Assembly: GCF_015482585.1 (NCBI RefSeq) | Contig: NZ_CP049742.1 | Span: 1,446,501 to 1,510,500 of the forward strand | Direction: 5' to 3' | Length of the DNA: 64,000 nucleotides | Source of the DNA: Mangrovibacillus cuniculi | GTDB taxonomy: Bacteria; Bacillota; Bacilli; Bacillales; R1DC41 | Shown here: positions 8,296 through 17,589 of the stretch, piece by piece | How the letters are laid out: each line of letters opens with the position of its first letter | Numbering within the stretch: the stretch's first letter is position 1 | Notes under the pieces: model-generated | Databases searched by the model: none | Told to the model about the DNA's origin: nothing | Seen by the model: the letters and a program-made list of their open reading frames with translations, nothing else | Translations under genes and position numbers: made by a program

Positions 8296-9279
8296 TTAAA
8301 ATTCTGCAAGTTCTCTCATTGCTTTTTCGACTTTATCTGGATTCATCATGAAATATTTTTCCATCGTAGGTGCATAAGGCATTGCCGGTACATCAGGACC
8401 AGCTAAGCGCTTAATTGGAGCATCAAGGTCAAATAGGCAGTTTTCTGCAATAATGGCTGCCACTTCTCCCATTATGCTTCCTTCTTTATTGTCTTCCGTT
8501 ACTAAAAGTACTTTACCTGTTTTAGATGCAGCTTCTATAATCGCTTCTTTATCTAATGGATAAATGGTACGTAAATCAAGAATGTGTGCAGAAATACCAT
8601 CTTGCGCTAACTTTTCTGCTGCTTGAAGAGCAAAGTGAACACATAGACCGTATGTAATGACTGTAATATCATCACCTTCTCGCTTCACATCAGCCTTTCC
8701 GATAGGAAGCGTGTAATCGTCTGTTGGAACCTCTCCTTTGATTAAACGGTAAGCTCGTTTATGTTCAAAGAATAGCACTGGATCGTCATCTCGAATCGCA
8801 GCTTTTAAAAGTCCTTTGACATCATAAGGAGTAGACGGCATTACGATTTTCAATCCAGGTTGATTAGCAAATACTGCTTCAACAGATTGAGAATGATAAA
8901 GTGCACCATGAACACCACCACCATAAGGAGCACGAACAACAATTGGACAAGTCCAGTCATTGTTAGAACGATAACGAATACGAGCTGCTTCTGAAATAAT
9001 TTGGTTTACTGCAGGCATAATAAAGTCTGCAAATTGCATCTCAGCAATTGGACGCATACCATACATTGCAGCACCGATCCCTACTCCAGCAATTGCGGAT
9101 TCCGCTAGAGGTGTATCTAAAACTCTAGCTTCTCCGAATTGATCGTATAAGCCGTGAGTAGCTTTGAAGACGCCACCTTTTTTCCCTACATCTTCTCCAA
9201 GTACAAATACTTTTTCATCTCGTTCCATTTCTTCTCTTATTGCCATTGTGACAGCATCAATGTAAGAAATTACAGCCAT
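8296..9279 (-). CDS. bkdAB: Branched-chain 2-oxoacid dehydrogenase E1 beta subunit
   Basis: This 327-residue transketolase-like subunit pairs with BkdAA to decarboxylate the keto acids of Val, Leu and Ile with thiamine diphosphate. Motifs typical of E1 beta are visible: VFVLGEDVGKKGGVF near the N-terminus, EMQFADFIMPAVNQI, and RAPYGGGVHGALYHSQS. The C-terminal transketolase domain contains VLLVTEDNKEGSIMGEV. It lies 14 bp after bkdAA with its own ribosome binding site (GGGGGAAAAG). Length and order match B. subtilis bkdAB. Confidence 0.95.
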   Translation of the reverse strand: MAVISYIDAVTMAIREEMERDEKVFVLGEDVGKKGGVFKATHGLYDQFGEARVLDTPLAESAIAGVGIGAAMYGMRPIAEMQFADFIMPAVNQIISEAARIRYRSNNDWTCPIVVRAPYGGGVHGALYHSQSVEAVFANQPGLKIVMPSTPYDVKGLLKAAIRDDDPVLFFEHKRAYRLIKGEVPTDDYTLPIGKADVKREGDDITVITYGLCVHFALQAAEKLAQDGISAHILDLRTIYPLDKEAIIEAASKTGKVLLVTEDNKEGSIMGEVAAIIAENCLFDLDAPIKRLAGPDVPAMPYAPTMEKYFMMNPDKVEKAMRELAEF

Positions 9280-9293
9280 TTGTCTTTTCCCCC

Positions 9294-10292
9294 TTATTCA
9301 TTTTCCGCGTAAACGTACTTTAGTGCATCCTCAGCTTCTGCATAAGGAGCATTCTCGGCATATTCCGTTGCCTCGTTTACTTGCTTCATTACTCGATCAT
9401 TCATTTCTTTTTCTACTTCTTCTGTCAGCACTCCTACTTCACGAAGATACGCAGCAAATGTAATAATCGGATCTTTTGTTTTTGCGTCTTGTACTTCATC
9501 ACCAGAACGATACGTACGATCATCATCATCTGAGGAGTGAGGAGTCAATCGGTAAGAGATCGTTTCAATTAATGTTGGACCTTCTCCACGTCGGCCACGA
9601 TCAGCTGCTTCTTTTACAGCTTTATATACTGCAATAGGGTCATTGCCATCGATTGTGAAGCCAGGCATTCCATAGCCAATTGCACGGTCAGAAACATTTT
9701 CACATGCAAGCTGTTTTTCAATTGGAACAGAAATAGCGTATTTGTTATTTTCACACATAAAGATAACTGGTAACTTATGCACACCAGCAAAGTTTGCTCC
9801 TTCATGGAAATCCCCTTGGTTGGAAGATCCTTCACCAAACGTTACGAATGTTACTAAATCTTTTCCTTCCATTTTACCTGCTAAAGCGATTCCAACAGCA
9901 TGTGGTACTTGTGTTGTTACAGGTGAAGATCCTGTAACAATACGATTTTTCTTTTGGCCAAAATGCCCTGGCATTTGACGTCCACCTGAGTTTGGATCTT
10001 CTGCTTTCGCAAATCCTGATAACATTAAATCAGTAGGTGTCATTCCAAATGTTAAAACAACTCCCATATCACGATAGTAAGGTAAAACATAATCTTTCTC
10101 TCTATCTAGCGCGAAAGCTGCACCAACTTGCGCTGCCTCTTGTCCTTGACAAGAAATAACAAATGGAATTTTTCCAGAACGATTTAATAACCACATACGC
10201 TCGTCAACACGACGTGAAAGTAACATAGTTTCATACATTTCTAGAACAGTTTGATCTGATAAACCTACTGATTGATGACGATTTTCTGTCAT
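9294..10292 (-). CDS. bkdAA: Branched-chain 2-oxoacid dehydrogenase E1 alpha subunit
   Basis: This 332-residue subunit carries the thiamine diphosphate binding signature, which begins FGEGSSNQGDFHEG and ends in CENNKYAIS. The phosphorylation-loop region YRLTPHSSDDDDRTYR is also recognisable. With BkdAB it forms the E1 heterotetramer that acylates the lipoyl arm of BkdB. It sits between lpdV and bkdAB with short spacers, as in B. subtilis. The ATG at 10292 is preceded by GGAGGGATATCT. Confidence 0.95.
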   Translation of the reverse strand: MTENRHQSVGLSDQTVLEMYETMLLSRRVDERMWLLNRSGKIPFVISCQGQEAAQVGAAFALDREKDYVLPYYRDMGVVLTFGMTPTDLMLSGFAKAEDPNSGGRQMPGHFGQKKNRIVTGSSPVTTQVPHAVGIALAGKMEGKDLVTFVTFGEGSSNQGDFHEGANFAGVHKLPVIFMCENNKYAISVPIEKQLACENVSDRAIGYGMPGFTIDGNDPIAVYKAVKEAADRGRRGEGPTLIETISYRLTPHSSDDDDRTYRSGDEVQDAKTKDPIITFAAYLREVGVLTEEVEKEMNDRVMKQVNEATEYAENAPYAEAEDALKYVYAENE

Positions 10293-10310
10293 AGATATCC
10301 CTCCGTTTTT

Positions 10311-11735
10311 TTATGAATGAATGGCTTTTCCATCAACAGCTAACGCTGCTTCCCCGATTGCCTCTGCTAAAGTAGGATGCGGGTGAATTGTATGGGCAAC
10401 TTCCCACGGGGTAGCATCGAGAACTTTTGCAAGACCCGCTTCAGAAATCATGTCTGTTACATGCGGTCCTATCATATGAACGCCTAACAAATCATCTGTA
10501 TTTTTGTCTGCAATTATTTTGACAAAACCTTCTGATTCCCCGTACACAAGTGCTTTACCTACCGCTTTAAAAGGAAACTTTCCAACTTTAATCTCTAAGC
10601 CTTTGTCTACTGCTTCTTTTTCTGTCAATCCAACACTCGCCATCTCTGGTCTGCTGTATATACATTTAGAAATAAGCGTAGAATCTATTGGGCTAGGTTT
10701 TTGATCTGCAATATGTTCAACGGCGACGATTCCTTCGTGGGATGCAACATGAGCAAGTTGTAAACCACCAATCACATCACCAATCGCATATATATGCGAT
10801 TCTTTCGTTTGGTACATGTTATTCACAGAAATGAACCCATTTTCTACTTGAATATCTGTATTTTCTAACCCAATACCTTCCACATTAGCTTGACGACCCA
10901 CTGATACAAGTAACTTTTCAGATGTAAAGGTTTTCATTTCTCCTTTGACTTCTGCTTGGATAGTTACTTTTCCTTCTTCTTTGGTTAGTGTCTCTGGTAA
11001 TACTTTTGCGTTCAATTCCATCTTAATGCCACGTTTCTTCAAGATTTGGAACATTTCTTTGGAAACATCATGGTCTTCTGTTGGAACAATACGATCCGCA
11101 TACTCCACTACGGTTACCTCTACACCAAAATCGTGTAACATAGATGCCCACTCAATTCCAATTACTCCACCTCCAACAATGGTAATGGAAGTTGGTAATT
11201 GTTCAAGTTGTAATGCATGATCGGAAGATAATACATGCGAACCATCTAATTCTAAACCAGGCAAAGTTCTCGGTCTTGAACCGGTAGCAACAATGACGTT
11301 CTTCGGTATTAACATTTCATTATCTTCTCCGTTGTTCATTTCGACAGAGATAGTACCAGGCATTGGAGAAAAAATAGAAGGCCCTAAAATTCTTCCCATC
11401 CCTTCATAAACATCAATTTTCCCCTGTTTCATCAGATATTGAACACCTTTATGTAACTGATCCACAATAGAGTCTTTTCTTTCTTGTACTTTATTGAAGT
11501 TAAGCGTAGCTCCACTTAAGGAAATCCCATATTTTTCACTCTCTTTAGCTGTAGCAAAAACTTCTGCAGAACGAAGAAGTGCTTTACTTGGGATACACCC
11601 TGCATGCAAACAAGTTCCACCTAATTTTGCTTTTTCTACTATCGCTGTCTTTAGCCCTAGTTGTGAAGCTCGGATGGCTGCAACATAGCCACCCGTTCCT
11701 CCACCAAGGACAACCAGATCATATTCTTGTGCCAT
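10311..11735 (-). CDS. lpdV: Dihydrolipoyl dehydrogenase (E3) of the branched-chain complex
   Basis: This 474-residue flavoprotein reoxidises the dihydrolipoyl group of BkdB with NAD+. It shows the N-terminal FAD motif VVLGGGTGGYVAAIRASQLG, the redox-active disulfide Cys42-Cys47 in GGTCLHAGCIPSK, the NAD motif IVGGGVIGIEWASML, and the C-terminal catalytic HPHPTLAE sequence. Position between buk and bkdAA identifies it as LpdV rather than the pyruvate dehydrogenase E3. Confidence 0.95.
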   Translation of the reverse strand: MAQEYDLVVLGGGTGGYVAAIRASQLGLKTAIVEKAKLGGTCLHAGCIPSKALLRSAEVFATAKESEKYGISLSGATLNFNKVQERKDSIVDQLHKGVQYLMKQGKIDVYEGMGRILGPSIFSPMPGTISVEMNNGEDNEMLIPKNVIVATGSRPRTLPGLELDGSHVLSSDHALQLEQLPTSITIVGGGVIGIEWASMLHDFGVEVTVVEYADRIVPTEDHDVSKEMFQILKKRGIKMELNAKVLPETLTKEEGKVTIQAEVKGEMKTFTSEKLLVSVGRQANVEGIGLENTDIQVENGFISVNNMYQTKESHIYAIGDVIGGLQLAHVASHEGIVAVEHIADQKPSPIDSTLISKCIYSRPEMASVGLTEKEAVDKGLEIKVGKFPFKAVGKALVYGESEGFVKIIADKNTDDLLGVHMIGPHVTDMISEAGLAKVLDATPWEVAHTIHPHPTLAEAIGEAALAVDGKAIHS

Positions 11736-11750
11736 CTGATTTCCTCTCCC

Positions 11751-12854
11751 TTACTTAGTAATTGTTTCTTTCACTTCATTAGGATAGCGCTTAGCTTTTT
11801 CCTCACCTGTTAACACTCGGAGTGCTCCTTCAGCTAATGCTTGTAGCTCATTTTCACCCGGGTGCACTAACACATCAGAGATCCAAGCTACTCTTTCTTG
11901 TATGCTTTTAACAAATGAATTTCCATACGCCAATCCACCAGTCAAAATTATTGCATCTACTTTCCCTGAAAGGACTGCACTTGCACTACCAATTTCTTTC
12001 GCAACTTGATACCCCATCGCTTCAAAAACAAGTTTTGCTTTTTCGTCACCAGCATCAATTCGTTTTTCCACTTCTACTGCATCATTCGTTCCTAAATACC
12101 CAACCATGCCACCTTGACCAACTAATCGCTTCATTAACTCATCACGGTAGTGTTCACCAGAGAAACATAAGTCAATCAAATCACCAGCTGGAACGGTTCC
12201 CGCTCGCTCTGGAGAGAATGGACCATCTCCGTGAAGACCATTATTTACATCTACTACTTTCCCATTCTCATGAACACCTACTGTAATTCCTCCACCCATG
12301 TGAGTGACGATTAAACGAAGTTCTTCATACGGTTTTCCTAATTGTTTTGCTACACGACGTGCAACCGCTTTTTGGTTCAGCGCGTGGAAGATACTTTTTC
12401 TCTCAATTAAGGAGAACCCAGACACTCTTGCAACATCTGCTAATTCATCTACCACCACAGGATCGACAATGAAGGATCTAATACTTAATTGATCCGCAAT
12501 TTCTTTTGCAATAATTCCGCCAAGATTAGATGCGTGCTGACCAGAGAAGCCTTGTCTTAAGTCTTCTATCATCGCTTCATTTACTTCATAGGTTCCACCT
12601 TCAATTGGACGAAGCAATCCACCTCGGCCGCATACAGCATCTAATTTAGAGATATTAATGCCTTCTTCTTTTAAAGAAGCTAAAATCGTCTCTTTTCTAA
12701 ACTCATATTGATCAATAATGGAAGGAAATTGGTTAATTTGTGCTGCATCATGACGTATTGTTTTTTCAAAGAGCACTTGCTCTCCTTCAAAGACGCCAAT
12801 TTTCGTAGAAGTAGACCCAGGGTTAATCGTTAGAATTCTGTATAACTTAGACAC
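11751..12854 (-). CDS. buk: Butyrate kinase
   Basis: This 367-residue acetokinase-family enzyme makes ATP from butyryl- or branched acyl-phosphate. Visible family features are the N-terminal [17 protein letters not shown] phosphate-binding strand, [29 protein letters not shown] and [11 protein letters not shown]. The gene starts with GTG behind GGAGGAAAAAC. A terminator-like hairpin lies between it and bcd, so buk may depend on read-through or on the weak promoter-like TTGCCG-N17-TTACAA in the same gap. It acts together with Ptb. Confidence 0.93.
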   Translation of the reverse strand: MSKLYRILTINPGSTSTKIGVFEGEQVLFEKTIRHDAAQINQFPSIIDQYEFRKETILASLKEEGINISKLDAVCGRGGLLRPIEGGTYEVNEAMIEDLRQGFSGQHASNLGGIIAKEIADQLSIRSFIVDPVVVDELADVARVSGFSLIERKSIFHALNQKAVARRVAKQLGKPYEELRLIVTHMGGGITVGVHENGKVVDVNNGLHGDGPFSPERAGTVPAGDLIDLCFSGEHYRDELMKRLVGQGGMVGYLGTNDAVEVEKRIDAGDEKAKLVFEAMGYQVAKEIGSASAVLSGKVDAIILTGGLAYGNSFVKSIQERVAWISDVLVHPGENELQALAEGALRVLTGEEKAKRYPNEVKETITK

Positions 12855-12964
12855 GTTTTTCCTCCAATATTTCTTAATTTAAGCGCATTCATTTTAATTA
12901 ACAGTTACTTTTGTAATCAAAAAGAATGTATAACGGCAAACTTAATGGTTTTCATTCACGTAAT

Positions 12965-13010
12965 AAAAAGGGAAGATCCAGAACTAAACATCTCTGGACA
13001 ATCCCTTCCC
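12965..13010 (-). terminator. Terminator-like hairpin between bcd and buk
   Basis: Outer arms GGGAAG (12970-12975) and CTTCCC (13005-13010) enclose inner arms TCCAGA (12977-12982) and TCTGGA (12993-12998). On the minus strand the stem is followed by TTTTTATTA. It lies inside the bkd operon just after bcd, so it should reduce transcription of buk and the genes behind it. Confidence 0.65.
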
Positions 13011-13021
13011 TTATCCTAACC

Positions 13022-14116
13022 TTAACGGCCGCTTAAAATATGTTTTCCATTTTGTAAAAATTGGCTTCTAGATTGACGCATACGTTCAATACGCTCTTCT
13101 GCCATACGGTCTGCTGCAACATATGTTGGAATGCCATCACGTTTAGAAATTTCGAACACTTTTTCTACATTATTGTAGATTGTTTCTACACGTTTAATCG
13201 CTCTTTCGTGATTGTAGCCATTCAATTCGTCTGCAACATTGATAACTCCACCAGCGTTAATAACATAGTCTGGTGCATACACAAGACCAAGTTCATGGAT
13301 TAAATCTCCATGACGCGTTTCTTTTAACTGGTTGTTAGCTGCACCTGCAATTACTTTTGCTTTCAATTGTGGAATTGTCTCGTCATTAATAATTGCCCCT
13401 AGTGCACATGGAGCAAAGATATCACAATCAACACTGTAGATTTCATGTACTTCTACCGCTTTTGCATCGAAGTCCTCTACTACACGTTGTACCGCTTCTT
13501 TATTAATATCAGTAACGATTAATTTTGCACCTTCTTCATGTAAATACTTACATAAAGTATACGCTACGTTTCCTACACCTTGAACCGCTACAACTTTTCC
13601 TTCTAATGAATCATGCCCAAATGCTTCTTTCGCAGCAGCTTTCATTCCACGGTATACACCATACGCTGTAACTGGTGAAGGATTTCCTGAAGAACCGAAT
13701 GCAGGAGAGATTCCAGTTACATAGTTTGTTTCTTCATGAATTAAATCCATATCAGCTACAGTTGTACCAACATCTTCTGCCGTAATATAACGTCCATTTA
13801 ACCCTTGGATATAGCGACCAAATGCACGGAACATCTCTTCATTTTTATCTTTACGAGGATCTCCAATGATTACTGTTTTACCTCCACCCAGGTTAAGCCC
13901 CGCTGCAGCATTTTTATATGTCATACCTTTTGCTAGACGTAATGCATCTTCAATAGCTGCTTCTTCATTTTCATACGTCCACATACGAGTACCACCTAAA
14001 GCTGGTCCTAAGGTAGTATCGTGAATAGCAATAATTGCTTTTAAGCCAGAAGTTTTATCTTGGCAAAAAACTAACTGCTCATAATCATAAGTCTCCATAT
14101 AGTCAAAAATTTTCAT
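13022..14116 (-). CDS. bcd: Leucine (branched-chain amino acid) dehydrogenase
   Basis: This 364-residue Glu/Leu/Phe/Val dehydrogenase deaminates Leu, Ile and Val to their 2-oxo acids with NAD+. The family signature with the catalytic lysine appears as [20 protein letters not shown]. The NAD-binding fold is marked by [17 protein letters not shown]. It is second in the operon, after ptb, and feeds its products directly to the Bkd complex. It has a good ribosome binding site (TAGGAGGAACCG) before the ATG at 14116. Confidence 0.95.
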   Translation of the reverse strand: MKIFDYMETYDYEQLVFCQDKTSGLKAIIAIHDTTLGPALGGTRMWTYENEEAAIEDALRLAKGMTYKNAAAGLNLGGGKTVIIGDPRKDKNEEMFRAFGRYIQGLNGRYITAEDVGTTVADMDLIHEETNYVTGISPAFGSSGNPSPVTAYGVYRGMKAAAKEAFGHDSLEGKVVAVQGVGNVAYTLCKYLHEEGAKLIVTDINKEAVQRVVEDFDAKAVEVHEIYSVDCDIFAPCALGAIINDETIPQLKAKVIAGAANNQLKETRHGDLIHELGLVYAPDYVINAGGVINVADELNGYNHERAIKRVETIYNNVEKVFEISKRDGIPTYVAADRMAEERIERMRQSRSQFLQNGKHILSGR

Positions 14117-14134
14117 CTTCGGTTCCTCCTAAAA

Positions 14135-15040
14135 TTAATTTGATGTTGTGCAAATTGCTAGAGCTAAAGAATATAGTTTACTTTCAGCAGAGTCCGCTCT
14201 TGATGTTAATACAATTGGAGCCTTCGCTCCTGCGATCACCGCTCCAACTTTTGCATTTGCGAAATATACTAAAGATTTATATAAGACATTTCCTGCTTCA
14301 ATAGTAGGAACCATCAATATATCGGCATTACCTGCTACTTCCCCTTTTATGCCTTTGTGTTCTGCAGCAGTAATAGAGATGGCATTGTCTAATGCAAGTG
14401 GACCATCAACCGATGCGCCTTTTATTTGGCCTCTACTTGCCATTTGTACCAAGGCAGCTGCATCTAATGTAGCTTGCATGGAAGGATTGACAACTTCTAC
14501 AGCAGTTAATACTGCTACTTTCGGTTTGTTAATACCAACGCTAGTCGCAATGGAGATGGAATTTTGAATAATTTGCGCTTTTTGCGTAAGATCTGGTGCA
14601 ATATTCATTGCAGCATCTGTTACCCAAATTAACCTTTCGAAGCCATCCACTTCAAACGCTGCGACATGTGAAAGAACAGCACCAGTTCGTAATCCCCATT
14701 CTTTATTCAACACAGCCTTTAATAGCGTAGCTGTAGGTACGTGCCCTTTCATTAACACTGTAGCTTCACCTGAAGAAACGGATTGAACTGCTTTTGTGGC
14801 AGCATCTGTTGCCGACTGTGTCGGTACAAATGTTACGGCATCTGTAGATAACAATTCTGGAAATGACTGTTTTGCTAAATGAACCATTTTGGACTCATTT
14901 CCAAAAAGTAAAAATGAGGCTAGTCCTTCTCTCACTGCCATTTGAACGGACTCTAATACCTCTAAGTCCGCTGCGTCGGCAACTGCTACAATCGCAGTTG
15001 ATTGAGACCTTGCCCTTTGACGAAAATGTTCTAAAGACAT
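14135..15040 (-). CDS. ptb: Phosphate butyryltransferase
   Basis: This 301-residue member of the phosphate acetyl/butyryl transferase family exchanges CoA for phosphate on butyryl- and branched acyl-CoA. It shows VLMKGHVPTATLLKAVL, RLIWVTDAAMNIAPDL and a C-terminal KVGAVIAGAKAPIVLTSRAD typical of the family. The gene begins only 11 bp after bkdR. No -24/-12 sigma-54 promoter is visible in the roughly 110 nt before it, so transcription probably comes from the bkdR promoter. Confidence 0.93.
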   Translation of the reverse strand: MSLEHFRQRARSQSTAIVAVADAADLEVLESVQMAVREGLASFLLFGNESKMVHLAKQSFPELLSTDAVTFVPTQSATDAATKAVQSVSSGEATVLMKGHVPTATLLKAVLNKEWGLRTGAVLSHVAAFEVDGFERLIWVTDAAMNIAPDLTQKAQIIQNSISIATSVGINKPKVAVLTAVEVVNPSMQATLDAAALVQMASRGQIKGASVDGPLALDNAISITAAEHKGIKGEVAGNADILMVPTIEAGNVLYKSLVYFANAKVGAVIAGAKAPIVLTSRADSAESKLYSLALAICTTSN

Positions 15041-15051
15041 TTCTACACCCC

Positions 15052-17118
15052 CTATTCCACTTCCATTTCTTCTATTTCATACTTTTCTAACTTATAGTAT
15101 AAATTTCGCACAGAAATTTGTAGCCTCTTTGCAGCTGCTGTCTTGTTTCCACCACAAGCTTGAATTGCTTCTTGAATAATTGTCTTTTCAACATGTTCTA
15201 GTTTCTCTACTAATCCCATGGATGATTCTTCTTGATCTGTAAAGGAGATAGAGTTGTTACGCCATGAAGTTAAGCTGGGAAGATCATCAGCCGTCATCCA
15301 ATGTTTATGGAAGTCCATAAATATTAAAGCTCGAGACAATACGTTTTCTAACTCACGAATGTTCCCTGGCCAATCATATTCCATTAATCGTTTCATCGCC
15401 TCTTCATCAATACCTTTAACAGATCTTCCAAAGTCCGTATTTATTCGATCAATAAAAGTTTGACTGAGAGTCGGAATATCTTCTTTTCTTCTTTTTAATG
15501 GTGGTAGCTGTATCGGCATTCGATTTAATCGGTAATACAAATCTTCACGGAAGGTGCCTCTGGCCATTTCCTTCTCTAGATTTTTTGCAGATGCAGCAAT
15601 TACCCTCACTTGAATAGGTATAGGTTCTTTTCCACCAATTCTCCAAAGTTCTTTATCTTGTAATACGCGAAGTAATTTTGTTTGAGCAGTTAGTGGCAAA
15701 TCAGCGATTTCATCTAGGAAAATCGTGCCTCCATGAGCCTCTTCAAAGAAGCCTCTTTTCACAAACTTACGAAAACCTGCGTCTTCTTCTCCTTCAAAGC
15801 CAAATAATTCTTGCTCAGCCATGTTTTTAGAGAATGACCCACAGTGCACTCGAACAAATTTATTATACTTTCGGTCACTTTCATAATGGATCGCATGTGC
15901 CAATAATTCTTTACCTGTGCCCGAATCACCTCGAAGTAATACAGCAGCTGGTGTCTTAGCTGCCACTCTCGCTTGTTCCACTACTAAGCTCATTTCTTCA
16001 GAAACAGCGATAATGTCCTCAAAAGTGTAGGTTTCTTCTAAACTTCGAATCATTTTACGAGCTCTAGAAAGTTCTTCGGTTAACGCTTTTATTTCACTGA
16101 CATCGTGAATAACTCCAACACTGCCCTTTAGTTTCCCATTAACAATTATTGGAGCAACATTAACAATAACTTCTTTTCTATTTGGCCCAACTTTCATTCG
16201 AACACCACGAACTGGCTTTCTTGTATTCAGAACCTGCAGGTGGACACTTTCTCCTTCATAGATATCAGCTTGTGCTCCCTTGCCAATTATCTCCTCTTTA
16301 GAAAGTCCAGTAATCCTTGAGTATGCAGGATTCACCATTAATCCTGTCCCATGTTCATCTACTACTGAAATCGCTTCATCACTAGAGTGAATAATCGCTT
16401 CCAACATGGAATGAACATCTTTTAAATCTGTTAGTTCTTCAGCTAAATGAACAATTTCCGTGACATCTTTAAAAACGGCAAATGCACCAAGCATTTGATC
16501 GTCTTCAGAAATGATTGGAATTCTTGTCGTAATAATGTGCCTTCCATTTGGCAGTACTAGGCGTTGATTAACTTCTGTTCGCTTTGTTTCTAATATCCTC
16601 ATCAATTGTGAAGTAGAGATAGCATTAGACACTAGCATACCTATATGTACGTGTCTAGATAAGCCAGTCATGCGCTCTGCACTCTCATTGATAAATGTAA
16701 TAACTCCATCAGGATCCACTACAATCATACCGTCATTAGTCGCATTAAAAATTAATTCTTGTTTATATGAGGTATTTTCCAATTCTTCAATCAATTGCTC
16801 TTTTTCTTTCAATAACCTTGAAACCAAATGAGCAATTGTTCCAGAAATTAATTGGGTATTGGAATGTGCGCTATTCTCTAACTCTTTTTTAAATTCCAGA
16901 TTTCCCGTTACATCAAAAATAATCTGCACATCTTTTGTGTAGATATCTTTCCATTTTTTCGAAGTTGGGATGGATAATTGTTTTGCCAAGTGGATTCCTG
17001 GTGCTTGTTCATTTTGATCCACTACACCAACGATGTGATACATGTCTAGCTGAGAAAGCATGTTGATAACGGCTACTCCACCTTTACCCGCACCAATCAC
17101 TAATACATTATGCAACAT
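15052..17118 (-). CDS. bkdR: BkdR, AAA+ activator of the bkd operon, with a non-canonical sigma-54 contact loop
   Basis: This 688-residue regulator has an N-terminal Rossmann-like segment (VLVIGAGKGGVAVINML), two PAS domains (roughly 120-230 and 235-345), an AAA+ domain (Walker A GDSGTGKE, Walker B GGTIFLDEIAD) and a C-terminal Fis-type helix-turn-helix at 656-681. After ELFG (437-440) the usual EKGAFTGA loop is absent. The sequence reads FEGEEDAGFRKF instead, so the residues that normally contact sigma-54 are missing. The start at 17118 is chosen because AGGAGGAAAG precedes it; an upstream ATG would lie before that site. In B. subtilis this gene is a sigma-L-dependent activator of bkd. Confidence 0.9.
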   Translation of the reverse strand: MLHNVLVIGAGKGGVAVINMLSQLDMYHIVGVVDQNEQAPGIHLAKQLSIPTSKKWKDIYTKDVQIIFDVTGNLEFKKELENSAHSNTQLISGTIAHLVSRLLKEKEQLIEELENTSYKQELIFNATNDGMIVVDPDGVITFINESAERMTGLSRHVHIGMLVSNAISTSQLMRILETKRTEVNQRLVLPNGRHIITTRIPIISEDDQMLGAFAVFKDVTEIVHLAEELTDLKDVHSMLEAIIHSSDEAISVVDEHGTGLMVNPAYSRITGLSKEEIIGKGAQADIYEGESVHLQVLNTRKPVRGVRMKVGPNRKEVIVNVAPIIVNGKLKGSVGVIHDVSEIKALTEELSRARKMIRSLEETYTFEDIIAVSEEMSLVVEQARVAAKTPAAVLLRGDSGTGKELLAHAIHYESDRKYNKFVRVHCGSFSKNMAEQELFGFEGEEDAGFRKFVKRGFFEEAHGGTIFLDEIADLPLTAQTKLLRVLQDKELWRIGGKEPIPIQVRVIAASAKNLEKEMARGTFREDLYYRLNRMPIQLPPLKRRKEDIPTLSQTFIDRINTDFGRSVKGIDEEAMKRLMEYDWPGNIRELENVLSRALIFMDFHKHWMTADDLPSLTSWRNNSISFTDQEESSMGLVEKLEHVEKTIIQEAIQACGGNKTAAAKRLQISVRNLYYKLEKYEIEEMEVE

Positions 17119-17174
17119 CTTTCCTCCTATGTACACATTAAATTCTTTTAATATGCAAATCTTTTCATAGTGTA

Positions 17175-17203
17175 AGTGTACACGATTTTCGTATTCTTGA
17201 CAA
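17175..17203 (-). promoter_or_regulatory. Sigma-A-like promoter of bkdR and probably the whole bkd operon
   Basis: On the minus strand TTGTCA (17198-17203) and TACACT (17175-17180) are separated by exactly 17 bp. The -35 overlaps the TTGACA of the divergent yqzF promoter. No TGGCAC-N5-TTGC element is visible between this point and the bkdR start. Confidence 0.7.
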
Positions 17204-17224
17204 ATTAATTTCTTCTATTAAGAT
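17197..17224 (+). promoter_or_regulatory. Sigma-A-like promoter of yqzF
   Basis: A consensus TTGACA at 17197-17202 with a weaker TAAGAT at 17219-17224 (16-bp spacer). It is divergent from, and overlaps at the -35, the bkdR promoter. Confidence 0.55.
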
Positions 17225-17257
17225 AAACGTAAAGGCTTACATAAGAGGAGATTTTTT

Positions 17258-17500
17258 ATGACTAGAATCATCGCCCTTATCATACTTGTTATCCCAGCAA
17301 TATTGGCTGTCTACGGAATTAAACTAATGAGAGATATGGCTTTCCAAATACTAACACCACCATTTCCTGCTTTATGGATGCAATTTTTAGCAGGATTGTT
17401 ATTTTTCATCCTTGGATTAGCTTTTGTTGCAGGATTCATCTTACATCGTGACCGCAAACAAAATAAAGTGCAAGAGCGTTTTAAGTCACCCAATGCATAA
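17258..17500 (+). CDS. yqzF: DUF2627 small membrane protein (YqzF)
   Basis: This 80-residue protein has two hydrophobic segments (about 4-24 and 42-64) and a basic C-terminus, as in the DUF2627 family. Function is unknown. It is divergent from bkdR and convergent with the glycerophosphodiesterase gene, the same position as B. subtilis yqzF. The ribosome binding site AGAGGAG lies about 7 nt before the ATG. Confidence 0.85.
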   Translation: MTRIIALIILVIPAILAVYGIKLMRDMAFQILTPPFPALWMQFLAGLLFFILGLAFVAGFILHRDRKQNKVQERFKSPNA

Positions 17501-17556
17501 GTTAAAGGGAAGTCATCTATGATTAAGGAAGACACTACCTACACTAGAATTTATAG

Positions 17557-17589
17557 AAAAAAGAGGTCGACTTAGTCGACCTCTTTTTT
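17557..17589. terminator. Bidirectional terminator between yqzF and yqiK
   Basis: A perfect 15-bp stem with an AAAAAAGAGGTCGAC left arm, a TTA loop and the complementary right arm is flanked by A and T runs, so it can work on both strands. The loop TTA is also the stop codon of the minus-strand gene. Confidence 0.85.

Noticed and set aside
15041-15150. Sigma-54 promoter upstream of ptb
   Set aside because: No TGGCAC-N5-TTGC-like sequence was seen in the 3' end of bkdR or in the 11-bp gap.
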